Notes: generated by a model from the letters alone, not told the origin. A stretch of DNA of 64,000 nt from Canna indica (GCA_034359265.1 CP136898.1:55851501-55915500); one strand, 5' to 3'. Shown: positions 21,211 to 36,600, counted from the stretch's first letter. Numbers and translations are program-made.

Positions 21211-24200
21211 CCGACTGATTGAACTTCGGGGTATCGGTTCGAAACGAACAGAAATACGAGTCGCGAGCGACTCCAGAACATTCACTGTGATGCGAGAAGT
21301 TGTTAATCGAGTTATATTTGATAGACTAATGCAAAGAATTACACAATTTTTCGAATAGAATCTTGAACGAAGCCGACTGATTGAACTTCGGGGTATCGGT
21401 TCGAAACGAACAGAAATCTGAGTCGCGAGCGATTCCAGAACATTCACTGTGATGGGAGAAGTTGTTAATCGAGTTATTTATGACAAACTAATGCAAAGAA
21501 TTGCACGCTTTTTGGAATAGAATCTTCAACGAAGTCGACTGATTGAACTTCAGGGTATCGGCTAGAAACGCCCAGCAATCTGAGTCCCGAGCGACTCCAG
21601 AACATTCACTGTGATGGGAGAAGTTGTTGATCGAGTTATATTTGATAGACTAATGCAAAGAATTGCATAATTTTTCGAATAGAATCTTGAACGAAGCCGA
21701 CTGATTGAACTTCGGGGTATCGGTTCGAAACGAACAGAAATCTGAGTCGCGAGCGACTCCAGAACATTCACTGTGATGCGAGAAGTTGTTAATCGAGTTA
21801 TATTTGATAGACTAATGCAAAGAATTGCACAATTTTTCGAATAGAATCTTGAACGAGGCCGACTGATTGAACTTCGGGGTATCGGTTCGAAACGAACAGA
21901 AATCTGAGTCGCGAGCGACTCCAGAACATTCACTGTGATGGGAGAAGTTGTTAATCGAGTTATTTATGACAAACTAATGCAAAGAATTGCACGCTTTTTG
22001 GAATAGAATCTTCAACGAAGCCGACTGATTGAACTTCAGGGTATCGGCTAGAAACGCCCAGCAATCTGAGTCCCGAGCGACTCCAGAACATTCACTGTGA
22101 TGGGAGAAGTTGTTAACCGAGTTATATTTGATAGACTAATGCAAAGAATTGCACAATTTTTCGAATAGAATCTTGAACGAAGCCGACTGATTGAACTTCG
22201 GGGTATCGGTTCGAAACGAACAGAAATCTGAGTTGCGAGGGACTCCAGAACATTCACTGTGATGGGAGAAGTTGTTAATCGAGTTATTTATGAGAAACTA
22301 ATGCAAAGAATTGCATGCTTTTTGGAATAGAATCTTCAACGAAGCCGACTGATTGAACTTCGGGGTATCGGCTAGAAACGCCCAGCAATCTGAGTCCCGA
22401 GCGACTCCAGAACATTCACTGTGATGGGAGAAGTTGTTAATCGAGTTATATTTGATAGACTAATGCAAAGAATTGCACAATTTTTCGAATAGAATCTTGA
22501 ACGAAGCCGACTGATTGAACTTCGGGGTATCGGTTCGAAACGAACAGAAATCTGAGTCGCGAGCGACTCCAGAACATTCACTGTGATGCGAGAAGTTGTT
22601 AATCGAGTTATATTTGATAGACTAATGCAAAGAATTGCACAATTTTTCGAATAGAATCTTGAACGAAGCCGACTGATTGAACTTCGGGGTATCGGTTCGA
22701 AACGAACAGAAATCTGAGTCGCGAGCGACTCCAGAACATTCACTGTGATGGGAGAAGTTGTTAATCGAGTTATTTATGACAAACTAATGCAAAGAATTGC
22801 ACGCTTTTTGGAATAGAATCTTCAACGAAGTCGACTGATTGAACTTCAGGGTATCGGCTAGAAACGCCCAGCAATCTGAGTCCCGAGCGACTCCAGAACA
22901 TTCACTGTGATGGGAGAAGTTGTTAATCGAGTTATTTATGACAAACTAATGCAAAGAATTGCACGCTTTTTGGAATAGAATCTTCAACGAAGCCGACTGA
23001 TTGAACTTCAGGGTATCGGCTAGAAACGCCCAGCAATCTGAGTCCCGAGCGACTCCAGAACATTCACTGTGATGGGAGAAGTTGTTAATCGAGTTATTTA
23101 TGACAAACTAATGCAAAGAATTGCACGCTTTTTGGAATAGAATCTTCAACGAAGTCGACTGATTGAACTTCAGGGTATCGGCTAGAAACGCCCAGCAATC
23201 TGAGTCCTGAGCGACTCCAGAACATTCACTGTGATGGGAGAAGTTGTTAACCGAGTTATATTTGATAGACTAATGCAAAGAATTGCACAATTTTTCGAAT
23301 AGAATCTTGAACGAAGCCGACTGATTGAACTTCGGGGTATCGGTTCGAAACGAACAGAAATCTGAGTTGCGAGGGACTCCAGAACATTCACTGTGATGGG
23401 AGAAGTTGTTAATCGAGTTATTTATGAGAAACTAATGCAAAGAATTGCATGCTTTTTGGAATAGAATCTTCAACGAAGCCGACTGATTGAACTTCGGGGT
23501 ATCGGCTAGAAACGCCCAGCAATCTGAGTCCCGAGCGACTCCAGAACATTCACTGTGATGGGAGAAGTTGTTAATCGAGTTATATTTGATAGACTAATGC
23601 AAAGAATTGCACAATTTTTCGAATAGAATCTTGAACGAAGCCGACTGATTGAACTTCGGGGTATCGGTTCGAAACGAACAGAAATCTGAGTCGCGAGCGA
23701 CTCCAGAACATTCACTGTGATGCGAGAAGTTGTTAATCGAGTTATATTTGATAGACTAATGCAAAGAATTGCACAATTTTTCGAATAGAATCTTGAACGA
23801 AGCCGACTGATTGAACTTCGGGGTATCGGTTCGAAACGAACAGAAATACGAGTCGCGAGCGACTCCAGAACATTCACTGTGATGCGAGAAGTTGTTAATC
23901 GAGTTATATTTGATAGACTAATGCAAAGAATTACACAATTTTTCGAATAGAATCTTGAACGAAGCCGACTGATTGAACTTCGGGGTATCGGTTCGAAACG
24001 AACAGAAATCTGAGTCGCGAGCGATTCCAGAACATTCACTGTGATGGGAGAAGTTGTTAATCGAGTTATTTATGACAAACTAATGCAAAGAATTGCACGC
24101 TTTTTGGAATAGAATCTTCAACGAAGTCGACTGATTGAACTTCAGGGTATCGGCTAGAAACGCCCAGCAATCTGAGTCCCGAGCGACTCCAGAACATTCA

Positions 24201-25525
24201 CTGTGATGGGAGAAGTTGTTGATCGAGTTATATTTGATAGACTAATGCAAAGAATTGCATAATTTTTCGAATAGAATCTTGAACGAAGCCGACTGATTGA
24301 ACTTCGGGGTATCGGTTCGAAACGAACAGAAATCTGAGTCGCGAGCGACTCCAGAACATTCACTGTGATGCGAGAAGTTGTTAATCGAGTTATATTTGAT
24401 AGACTAATGCAAAGAATTGCACAATTTTTCGAATAGAATCTTGAACGAGGCCGACTGATTGAACTTCGGGGTATCGGTTCGAAACGAACAGAAATCTGAG
24501 TCGCGAGCGACTCCAGAACATTCACTGTGATGGGAGAAGTTGTTAATCGAGTTATTTATGACAAACTAATGCAAAGAATTGCACGCTTTTTGGAATAGAA
24601 TCTTCAACGAAGCCGACTGATTGAACTTCAGGGTATCGGCTAGAAACGCCCAGCAATCTGAGTCCCGAGCGACTCCAGAACATTCACTGTGATGGGAGAA
24701 GTTGTTAACCGAGTTATATTTGATAGACTAATGCAAAGAATTGCACAATTTTTCGAATAGAATCTTGAACGAAGCCGACTGATTGAACTTCGGGGTATCG
24801 GTTCGAAACGAACAGAAATCTGAGTTGCGAGGGACTCCAGAACATTCACTGTGATGGGAGAAGTTGTTAATCGAGTTATTTATGAGAAACTAATGCAAAG
24901 AATTGCATGCTTTTTGGAATAGAATCTTCAACGAAGCCGACTGATTGAACTTCGGGGTATCGGCTAGAAACGCCCAGCAATCTGAGTCCCGAGCGACTCC
25001 AGAACATTCACTGTGATGGGAGAAGTTGTTAATCGAGTTATATTTGATAGACTAATGCAAAGAATTGCACAATTTTTCGAATAGAATCTTGAACGAAGCC
25101 GACTGATTGAACTTCGGGGTATCGGTTCGAAACGAACAGAAATCTGAGTCGCGAGCGACTCCAGAACATTCACTGTGATGCGAGAAGTTGTTAATCGAGT
25201 TATATTTGATAGACTAATGCAAAGAATTGCACAATTTTTCGAATAGAATCTTGAACGAAGCCGACTGATTGAACTTCGGGGTATCGGTTCGAAACGAACA
25301 GAAATCTGAGTCGCGAGCGACTCCAGAACATTCACTGTGATGGGAGAAGTTGTTAATCGAGTTATTTATGACAAACTAATGCAAAGAATTGCACGCTTTT
25401 TGGAATAGAATCTTCAACGAAGTCGACTGATTGAACTTCAGGGTATCGGCTAGAAACGCCCAGCAATCTGAGTCCCGAGCGACTCCAGAACATTCACTGT
25501 GATGGGAGAAGTTGTTAATCGAGTT
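20240..25525. repeat. 2592-bp (16-monomer) tandem duplication, two copies
   Basis: Rare words recur 2592 bp apart: AAATACGAGTCGCG near 21253 and 23845, GTTGTTGATCGAG near 21624 and 24216, GCGATTCCAG near 21429 and 24021, GAACGAGGCCG near 21852 and 24444. The match ends near 22932/25524, where one copy continues as A and the other as B. Confidence 0.88.
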
Positions 25526-25927
25526 ATATTTGATAGACTAATGCAAAGAATTGCATAATTTTTTGAATAGAATCTTGAACGAAGCCGACTGATTGAACTT
25601 CGGGGTATCGGTTCGAAACGAACAGAAATCTGAGTCGCGAGCGACTCCAGAACATTCACTATGATGCGAGAAGTTGTTAATCGAGTTATATTTGATAGAC
25701 TAATGCAAAGAATTGCACAATTTTTCGAATAGAATCTTGAACGAAGCCGACTAATTGAACTTCGGGGTATCGGTTCGAAACGAACAGAAATCTGAGTTGC
25801 GAGGGACTCCAGAACATTCACTGTGATGGGAGAAGTTGTTAATCGAGTTATTTATGACAAACTAATGCAAAGAATTGCACGCTTTTTGGAATAGAATCTT
25901 CAACGAAGCCGACTGATTGAACTTCAG

Positions 25928-28278
25928 GGTATCGGCTAGAAACGCCCAGCAATCTGAGTCCCGAGCGACTCCAGAACATTCACTGTGATGGGAGAAGTTG
26001 TTAATCGAGTTATTTATGACAAACTAATGCAAAGAATTGCACGCTTTTTGGAATAGAATCTTCAACGAAGTCGACTGATTGAACTTCAGGGTATCGGCTA
26101 GAAACGCCCAGCAATCTGAGTCCCGAGCGACTCCAGAACATTCACTGTGATGGGAGAAGTTGTTAACCGAGTTATATTTGAAAGACTAATGCAAAGAATT
26201 GCACAATTTTTCGAATAGAATCTTGAACGAAGCCGACTGATTGAACTTCGGGGTATCGGTTCGAAACGAACAGAAATCTGAGTTGCGAGGGACTCCAGAA
26301 CATTCACTGTGATGGGAGAAGTTGTTAATCGAGTTATTTATGACAAACTAATGCAAAGAATTGCATGCTTTTCGGAATAGAATCTTCAACGAAGCCGACT
26401 GATTGAACTTCAGGGTATCGGCTAGAAACGCCCAGCAATCTGAGTCTCGAGCGAATCCAGAACATTCACTGTGATGGGAGAAGTTGTTAATCGAGTTATA
26501 TTTGATAGACTAATGCAAAGAATTGCACAATTTTTCGAATAGAATCTTGAACGAAGCCGACTGATTGAACTTCGGGGTATCGGTTCGAAACGAACAGAAA
26601 TCTGAGTCGCGAGCGACTCCAGAACATTCACTGTGATGCGAGAAGTTGTTAATCGAGTTATATTTGATAGACTAATGCAAAGAATTGCACAATTTTTCGA
26701 ATAGAATCTTGAACGAAGCCGACTGATTGAACTTCGGGGTATCGGTTCGAAACGAACAGAAATCTGAGTCGCGAGCGACTCCAGAACATTCACTGTGATG
26801 GGAGAAGTTGTTAATCGAGTTATTTATGACAAACTAATGCAAAGAATTGCACGCTTTTTGGAATAGAATCTTCAACGAAGTCGACTGATTGAACTTCAGG
26901 GTATCGGCTAGAAACGCCCAGCAATCTGAGTCCCGAGCGACTCCAGAACATTCACTGTGATGGGAGAAGTTGTTAATCGAGTTATATTTGATAGACTAAT
27001 GCAAAGAATTGCATAATTTTTTGAATAGAATCTTGAACGAAGCCGACTGATTGAACTTCGGGGTATCGGTTCGAAACGAACAGAAATCTGAGTCGCGAGC
27101 GACTCCAGAACATTCACTGTGATGCGAGAAGTTGTTAATCGAGTTATATTTGATAGACTAATGCAAAGAATTGCACAATTTTTCGAATAGAATCTTGAAC
27201 GAAGCCGACTGATTGAACTTCGGGGTATCGGTTCGAAACGAACAGAAATCTGAGTTGCGAGGGACTCCAGAACATTCACTGTGATGGGAGAAGTTGTTAA
27301 TCGAGTTATTTATGACAAACTAATGCAAAGAATTGCACGCTTTTTGGAATAGAATCTTCAACGAAGCCGACTGATTGAACTTCAGGGTATCGGCTAGAAA
27401 CGCCCAGCAATCTGAGTCCCGAGCGACTCCAGAACATTCACTGTGATGGGAGAAGTTGTTAATCGAGTTATTTATGACAACCTAATGCAAAGAATTGCAC
27501 GCTTTTTGGAATAGAATCTTCAACGAAGTCGACTGATTGAACTTCAGGGTATCGGCTAGAAACGCCCAGCAATCTGAGTCCCGAGCGACTCCAGAACATT
27601 CACTGTGATGGGAGAAGTTGTTAACCGAGTTATATTTGATAGACTAATGCAAAGAATTGCACAATTTTTCGAATAGAATCTTGAACGAAGCCGACTGATT
27701 GAACTTCGGGCTATCGGTTCGAAACGAACAGAAATCTGAGTTGCGAGGGACTCCAGAACATTCACTGTGATGGGAGAAGTTGTTAATCGAGTTATTTATG
27801 ACAAACTAATGCAAAGAATTGCATGCTTTTTGGAATAGAATCTTCAACGAAGCCGACTGATTGAACTTCGGGGTATCGGCTAGAAACGCCAAGCAATCTG
27901 AGTCCCGAGCGACTCCAGAACATTCACTGTGATGGGAGAAGTTGTTAATCGAGTTATATTTGATAGACTAATGCAAAGAATTGCACAATTTTTCGAATAG
28001 AATCTTGAACGAAGCCGACTGATTGAACTTCGGGGTATCGGTTCGAAACGAACAGAAATTTGAGTCGCGAGCGACTCCAGAACATTCACTGTGATGCGAG
28101 AAGTTGTTAATCGAGTTATATTTGATAGACTAATGCAAAGAATTACACAATTTTTCGAATAGAATCTTGAACGAAGCCGACTGATTGAACTTCGGGGTAT
28201 CGGTTCGAAACGAATAGAAATCTGAGTCGCGAGCGACTCCAGAACATTCACTGTGATGGGAGAAGTTGTTAATCGAGT
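25928..28278. repeat. Distant copy of 10700-13050
   Basis: Matches 10700-13050 at a shift of 15228 bp, with few private changes (for example GACAACCTAATG near 27477). The intervening 2268- and 2592-bp HORs must have expanded between the two copies, or one copy was transposed within the array. Confidence 0.8.
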
Positions 28279-28753
28279 TATTTATGACAAACTAATGCAA
28301 AGAATTGCACGCTTTTTGGAATAGAATCTTCAACGAAGCCGACTGATTGAACTTCAGGGTATCGGCTAGAAACGCCCAGCAATCTGAGTCCCGAGCGACT
28401 CTAGAACATTCACTGTGATGGGAGAAGTTGTTAATCGAGTTATTTATGAGAAACTAATGCAAAGAATTGCACGCTTTTTGGAATAGAATCTTCAACGAAG
28501 TCGACTGATTGAACTTCAGGGTATCGGCTAGAAACGCCCAGCAATCTGAGTCCCGAGCGACTCCAGAACATTCACTGTGATGGGAGAAGTTTTTAATCTA
28601 GTTAGTTATGACAAACTAAGGCAAAGAATTGCACGCTTTTTGGAATAGAATCTTCAACGAAGCCGACTGATTGAACTTCATGGTATCGGCTAGAAACGCC
28701 CAGCAATCTGAGACGCGAGCGACTCCAGAACATTCACTGTGATGGGAGAAGTT

Positions 28754-28913
28754 GTTAATCCAGTTAGTTATGACAAACTAATGCAAAGAATTGCACGCTT
28801 TTGGAATAAAATCTTGAACGAAGCCGACTGATTGAAGTCGGGGTATCGGGTCGAATCGATCAGAAATCTGAGTCATGAGCGACTCAAGAACATTCACTGT
28901 GATGGGAGAAGTT
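28754..28913. repeat. C-type 160-bp monomer, copy 3
   Basis: Same diagnostic deletions and substitutions as the copies at 1545 and 2515. It is preceded by an A monomer with CATGGTATCGG and GAGACGCGAG, as at 36950 and 40190, so the A-C pair travels as a block. Confidence 0.9.
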
Positions 28914-29237
28914 GTTAATGGAGTTATTTATGACAAACTAATGCAAAGAATTGCATGCTTTTTGGAATAGAATCTTCAACGAAGCCGACTGATTGAACTT
29001 TAGGGTATCGGCTAGAAACGCCCAGCAATCTGAGTCCCGAGCGACTCCAGAACATTCACTGTGATGGGAGAAGTTGTTAATCGAGTTATTTATGACAAAC
29101 TAATGCAAAGAATTGCACGCTTTTTGGAATAGAATCTTCAACGAAGTCGACTGATTGAACTTCAGGGTATCGGCTAGAAACGCCCAGCAATCTGAGTCCC
29201 GAGCGACTCCAGAACATTCACTGTGATGGGAGAAGTT

Positions 29238-30031
29238 GTTAATCGAGTTATTTATGAGAAACTAATGCAAAGAATTGCACAATTTTTCGAATAGAATCTT
29301 GAACGAAGCCGACTGATTGAACTTCGGGGTATCGGTTCGAAACGAACAGAAATCTGAGTTGCGAGGGACTCCAGAACATTCACTGTGATGGGAGAAGTTG
29401 TTAATCGAGTTATTTATGACAAACTAATGCAAAGAATTGCATGCTTTTTGGAATAGAATCTTCAACGAAGCCGACTGATTGAACTTCGGGGTATCGGCTA
29501 GAAACGCCAAGCAATCTGAGTCCCGAGCGACTCCAGAACATTCACTGTGATGGGAGAAGTTGTTAATCGAGTTATATTTGATAGACTAATGCAAAGAATT
29601 GCACAATTTTTCGAATAGAATCTTGAACGAAGCCGACTGATTGAACTTCGGGGTATCGGTTCGAAACGAACAGAAATCTGAGTCGCGAGCGACTCCAGAA
29701 CATTCACTGTGATGCGAGAAGTTGTTAATCGAGTTATATTTGATAGACTAATGCAAAGAATTGCACAATGTTTCGAATAGAATCTTGAACGAAGCCGACT
29801 GATTGAACTTCGGGGTATCGGTTCGAAACGAACAGAAATTTGAGTCGCGAGCGACTCCAGAACATTCACTGTGATGCGAGAAGTTGTTAATCGAGTTATA
29901 TTTGATAGACTAATGCAAAGAATTACACAATTTTTCGAATAGAATCTTGAACGAAGCCGACTGATTGAACTTCGGGGTATCGGTTCGAAACGAATAGAAA
30001 TCTGAGTCGCGAGCGACTCCAGAACATTCAC
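29238..30031. repeat. Fourth, detached copy of part of the 2268-bp HOR
   Basis: Carries the hybrid A/B monomer and the CACAATGTTTCG and GAATAGAAATC marks of 14822-15615, shifted 14416 bp (89 monomers minus 2 bp for the C monomer at 28754). Similarity ends near 30031, where the 1458-bp HOR begins. Confidence 0.8.
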
Positions 30032-33000
30032 TGTGATGGGAGAAGTTGTTAATCGAGTTATTTATGACAAACTAATGCAAAGAATTGCACGCTTTTTGGA
30101 ATAGAATCTTCAACGAAGTCGACTGATTGAACTTCAGGGTATCGGCTAGAAACGCCCAGCAATCTGAGTCCCGAGCGACTCCAGAACATTCACTGTGATG
30201 GGAGAAGTTGTTGATCGAGTTATATTTGATAGACTAATGCAAAGAATTGCATAATTTTTCGAATAGAATCTTGAACGAAGCCGACTGATTGAACTTCGGG
30301 GTATCGGTTCGAAACGAACAGAAATCTGAGTCGCGAGCGACTCCAGAACATTCACTGTGATGCGAGAAGTTGTTAATCGAGTTATATTTGATAGACTAAT
30401 GCAAAGAATTGCACAATTTTTCGAATAGAATCTTGAACGAGGCCGACTGATTGAACTTCGGGGTATCGGTTCGAAACGAACAGAAATCTGAGTCGCGAGC
30501 GACTCCAGAACATTCACTGTGATGGGAGAAGTTGTTAATCGAGTTATTTATGACAAACTAATGCAAAGAATTGCACGCTTTTTGGAATAGAATCTTCAAC
30601 GAAGCCGACTGATTGAACTTCAGGGTATCGGCTAGAAACGCCCAGCAATCTGAGTCCCGAGCGACTCCAGAACATTCACTGTGATGGGAGAAGTTGTTAA
30701 CCGAGTTATATTTGATAGACTAATGCAAAGAATTGCACAATTTTTCGAATAGAATCTTGAACGAAGCCGACTGATTGAACTTCGGGGTATCGGTTCGAAA
30801 CGAACAGAAATCTGAGTTGCGAGGGACTCCAGAACATTCACTGTGATGGGAGAAGTTGTTAATCGAGTTATTTATGAGAAACTAATGCAAAGAATTGCAT
30901 GCTTTTTGGAATAGAATCTTCAACGAAGCCGACTGATTGAACTTCGGGGTATCGGCTAGAAACGCCCAGCAATCTGAGTCCCGAGCGACTCCAGAACATT
31001 CACTGTGATGGGAGAAGTTGTTAATCGAGTTATATTTGATAGACTAATGCAAAGAATTGCACAATTTTTCGAATAGAATCTTGAACGAAGCCGACTGATT
31101 GAACTTCGGGGTATCGGTTCGAAACGAACAGAAATCTGAGTCGCGAGCGACTCCAGAACATTCACTGTGATGCGAGAAGTTGTTAATCGAGTTATATTTG
31201 ATAGACTAATGCAAAGAATTGCACAATTTTTCGAATAGAATCTTGAACGAAGCCGACTGATTGAACTTCGGGGTATCGGTTCGAAACGAACAGAAATACG
31301 AGTCGCGAGCGACTCCAGAACATTCACTGTGATGCGAGAAGTTGTTAATCGAGTTATATTTGATAGACTAATGCAAAGAATTACACAATTTTTCGAATAG
31401 AATCTTGAACGAAGCCGACTGATTGAACTTCGGGGTATCGGTTCGAAACGAACAGAAATCTGAGTCGCGAGCGACTCCAGAACATTCACTGTGATGGGAG
31501 AAGTTGTTAATCGAGTTATTTATGACAAACTAATGCAAAGAATTGCACGCTTTTTGGAATAGAATCTTCAACGAAGTCGACTGATTGAACTTCAGGGTAT
31601 CGGCTAGAAACGCCCAGCAATCTGAGTCCCGAGCGACTCCAGAACATTCACTGTGATGGGAGAAGTTGTTGATCGAGTTATATTTGATAGACTAATGCAA
31701 AGAATTGCATAATTTTTCGAATAGAATCTTGAACGAAGCCGACTGATTGAACTTCGGGGTATCGGTTCGAAACGAACAGAAATCTGAGTCGCGAGCGACT
31801 CCAGAACATTCACTGTGATGCGAGAAGTTGTTAATCGAGTTATATTTGATAGACTAATGCAAAGAATTGCACAATTTTTCGAATAGAATCTTGAACGAGG
31901 CCGACTGATTGAACTTCGGGGTATCGGTTCGAAACGAACAGAAATCTGAGTCGCGAGCGACTCCAGAACATTCACTGTGATGGGAGAAGTTGTTAATCGA
32001 GTTATTTATGACAAACTAATGCAAAGAATTGCACGCTTTTTGGAATAGAATCTTCAACGAAGCCGACTGATTGAACTTCAGGGTATCGGCTAGAAACGCC
32101 CAGCAATCTGAGTCCCGAGCGACTCCAGAACATTCACTGTGATGGGAGAAGTTGTTAACCGAGTTATATTTGATAGACTAATGCAAAGAATTGCACAATT
32201 TTTCGAATAGAATCTTGAACGAAGCCGACTGATTGAACTTCGGGGTATCGGTTCGAAACGAACAGAAATCTGAGTTGCGAGGGACTCCAGAACATTCACT
32301 GTGATGGGAGAAGTTGTTAATCGAGTTATTTATGAGAAACTAATGCAAAGAATTGCATGCTTTTTGGAATAGAATCTTCAACGAAGCCGACTGATTGAAC
32401 TTCGGGGTATCGGCTAGAAACGCCCAGCAATCTGAGTCCCGAGCGACTCCAGAACATTCACTGTGATGGGAGAAGTTGTTAATCGAGTTATATTTGATAG
32501 ACTAATGCAAAGAATTGCACAATTTTTCGAATAGAATCTTGAACGAAGCCGACTGATTGAACTTCGGGGTATCGGTTCGAAACGAACAGAAATCTGAGTC
32601 GCGAGCGACTCCAGAACATTCACTGTGATGCGAGAAGTTGTTAATCGAGTTATATTTGATAGACTAATGCAAAGAATTGCACAATTTTTCGAATAGAATC
32701 TTGAACGAAGCCGACTGATTGAACTTCGGGGTATCGGTTCGAAACGAACAGAAATACGAGTCGCGAGCGACTCCAGAACATTCACTGTGATGCGAGAAGT
32801 TGTTAATCGAGTTATATTTGATAGACTAATGCAAAGAATTACACAATTTTTCGAATAGAATCTTGAACGAAGCCGACTGATTGAACTTCGGGGTATCGGT
32901 TCGAAACGAACAGAAATCTGAGTCGCGAGCGACTCCAGAACATTCACTGTGATGGGAGAAGTTGTTAATCGAGTTATTTATGACAAACTAATGCAAAGAA

Positions 33001-33615
33001 TTGCACGCTTTTTGGAATAGAATCTTCAACGAAGTCGACTGATTGAACTTCAGGGTATCGGCTAGAAACGCCCAGCAATCTGAGTCCCGAGCGACTCCAG
33101 AACATTCACTGTGATGGGAGAAGTTGTTGATCGAGTTATATTTGATAGACTAATGCAAAGAATTGCATAATTTTTCGAATAGAATCTTGAACGAAGCCGA
33201 CTGATTGAACTTCGGGGTATCGGTTCGAAACGAACAGAAATCTGAGTCGCGAGCGACTCCAGAACATTCACTGTGATGCGAGAAGTTGTTAATCGAGTTA
33301 TATTTGATAGACTAATGCAAAGAATTGCACAATTTTTCGAATAGAATCTTGAACGAGGCCGACTGATTGAACTTCGGGGTATCGGTTCGAAACGAACAGA
33401 AATCTGAGTCGCGAGCGACTCCAGAACATTCACTGTGATGGGAGAAGTTGTTAATCGAGTTATTTATGACAAACTAATGCAAAGAATTGCACGCTTTTTG
33501 GAATAGAATCTTCAACGAAGCCGACTGATTGAACTTCAGGGTATCGGCTAGAAACGCCCAGCAATCTGAGTCCCGAGCGACTCCAGAACATTCACTGTGA
33601 TGGGAGAAGTTGTTA
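30000..33615. repeat. 1458-bp (9-monomer) HOR, about 2.5 tandem copies
   Basis: GTTGTTGATCGAG recurs near 30208, 31666 and 33124, GAACGAGGCCG near 30436, 31894 and 33352, and AAATACGAGTCGCG near 31293 and 32751, all 1458 bp apart. The variants are those of the 2592-bp HOR at 20240-25525, so this unit is a shorter version of it with seven monomers missing. Confidence 0.88.
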
Positions 33616-36600
33616 ATCGAGTTATATTTGATAGACTAATGCAAAGAATTGCACAATTTTTCGAATAGAATCTTGAACGAAGCCGACTGATTGAACTTCG
33701 GGGTATCGGTTCGAAACGAACAGAAATTTGAGTCGCGAGCGACTCCAGAACATTCACTGTGATGCGAGAAGTTGTTAATCGAGTTATATTTGATAGACTA
33801 ATGCAAAGAATTGCACAATTTTTCGAATAGAATCTTGAACGAAGTCGACTGATTGAACTTCGGGGTATCGGTTCGAAACGAACAGAAATCTGAGTCGCGA
33901 GCGACTCCAGAACATTCACTGTGATGGGAGAAGTTGTTAATCGAGTTATTTATGACAAACTAATGCAAAGAATTGCACGCTTTTTGGAATAGAATCTTCA
34001 ACGAAGTCGACTGATTGAACTTCAGGGTATCGGCTAGAAACGCCCAGCAATCTGAGTCCCGAGCGACTCCAGAACATTCACTGTGATGGGAGAAGTTGTT
34101 AACCGAGTTATATTTGAAAGACTAATGCAAAGAATTGCACAATTTTTCGAATAGAATCTTGAACGAAGCCGACTGATTGAACTTCGGGGTATCGGTTCGA
34201 AACGAACAGAAATCTGAGTTGCGAGGGACTCCAGAACATTCACTGTGATGGGAGAAGTTGTTAATCGAGTTATTTATGACAAACTAATGCAAAGAATTGC
34301 ATGCTTTTCGGAATAGAATCTTCAACGAAGCCGACTGATTGAACTTCAGGGTATCGGCTAGAAACGCCCAGCAATCTGAGTCTCGAGCGAATCCAGAACA
34401 TTCACTGTGATGGGAGAAGTTGTTAATCGAGTTATATTTGATAGACTAATGCAAAGAATTGCACAATTTTTCGAATAGAATCTTGAACGAAGCCGACTGA
34501 TTGAACTTCGGGGTATCGGTTCGAAACGAACAGAAATCTGAGTCGCGAGCGACTCCAGAACATTCACTGTGATGCGAGAAGTTGTTAATCGAGTTATATT
34601 TGATAGACTAATGCAAAGAATTGCACAATTTTTCGAATAGAATCCTGAACGAAGCCGACTGATTGAACTTCGGGGTATCGGTTCGAAACGAACAGAAGTC
34701 TGAGTCGCGAGCGCCTCCAGAACATTCACTGTGATGGGAGAAGTTGTTAATCGAGTTATTTATGACAAACTAATGCAAAGAATTGCACGCTTTTTGGAAT
34801 AGAATCTTCAACGAAGCCGACTGATTGAACTTCAGGGTATCGGCTAGAAACGCCCAGCAATCTGAGTCCCGAGCGACTCCAGAACATTCACTGTGATGGG
34901 AGAAGTTGTTAATCGAGTTATTTATGACAAACTAATGCAAAGAATTGCACGCTTTTTGGAATAGAATCTTTAACGAAGCCGACTGATTGAACTTTAGGGT
35001 ATCGGCTAGAAACGCCCAGCAATCTGAGTCCCGAGCGACTCCAGAACATTCACTGTGATGGGAGAAGTTGTTAATCGAGTTATTTATGACAAACTAATGC
35101 AAAGAATTGCACGCTTTTTGGAATAGAATCTTCAACGAAGTCGACTGATTGAACTTCAGGGTATCGGCTAGAAACGCCCAGCAATCTGAGTCCCGAGCGA
35201 CTCCAGAACATTCACTGTGATGGGAGAAGTTGTTAACCGAGTTATATTTGAAAGACTAATGCAAAGAATTGCACAATTTTTCGAATAGAATCTTGAACGA
35301 AGCCGACTGATTGAACTTCGGGGTATCGGTTCGAAACGAACAGAAATCTGAGTTGCGAGGGACTCCAGAACATTCACTGTGATGGGAGAAGTTGTTAATC
35401 GAGTTATTTATGACAAACTAATGCAAAGAATTGCATGCTTTTCGGAATAGAATCTTCAACGAAGCCGACTGATTGAACTTCAGGGTATCGGCTAGAAACG
35501 CCCAGCAATCTGAGTCTCGAGCGAATCCAGAACATTCACTGTGATGGGAGAAGTTGTTAATCGAGTTATATTTGATAGACTAATGCAAAGAATTGCTCAA
35601 TTTTTCGAATAGAATCTTGAACGAAGCCGACTGATTGAACTTCGGGGTATCGGTTCGAAACGAACAGAAATACGAGTCGCGAGCGACTCCAGAACATTCA
35701 CTGTGATGCGAGAAGTTGTTAATCGAGTTATATTTGATAGACTAATGCAAAGAATTACACAATTTTTCGAATAGAATCTTGAACGAAGCCGACTGATTGA
35801 ACTTCGGGGTATCGGTTCGAAACGAACAGAAATCTGAGTCGCGAGCGACTCCAGAACATTCACTGTGATGGGAGAAGTTGTTAATCGAGTTATTTATGAC
35901 AAACTAATGCAAAGAATTGCATGCTTTTCGGAATAGAATCTTCAACGAAGCCGACTGATTGAACTTCAGGGTATCGGCTAGAAACGCCCAGCAATCTGAG
36001 TCCCGAGCGACTCCAGAACATTCACTGTGATGGGAGAAGTTGTTAATCGAGTTATATTTGATAGACTAATGCAAAAAATTGCATAATTTTTCGAATAGAA
36101 TCTTGAACGAAGCCGACTGATTGAACTTCGGGGTATCGGTTCGAAACGAACAGAAATCTGAGTCGCGAGCGACTCCAGAACATTCATTGTGATGCGAGAA
36201 GTTGTTAATCGAGTTATATTTGATAGACTAATGCAAAGAATTGCACAATTTTTCGAATAGAATCTTGAACGAAGCCGACTAATTGAACTTCGGGGTATCG
36301 GTTCGAAACGAACAGAAATCTGAGTCGCGAGCGACTCCAGAACATTCACTGTGATGGGAGAAGTTGTTAATCGAGTTATTTATGACAAACTAATGCAAAG
36401 AATTGCACGCTTTTTGGAATAGAATCTTCAACGAAGCCGACTGATTGAACTTCAGGGTATCGGCTAGAAACGCCCAGCAATCTGAGTCCCGAGCGACTCC
36501 AGAACATTCACTGTGATGGGAGAAGTTGTTAATCGAGTTATATTTGATAGACTAATGCAAAGAATTGCACAATTTTTCGAATAGAATCTTGAACGAAGCC

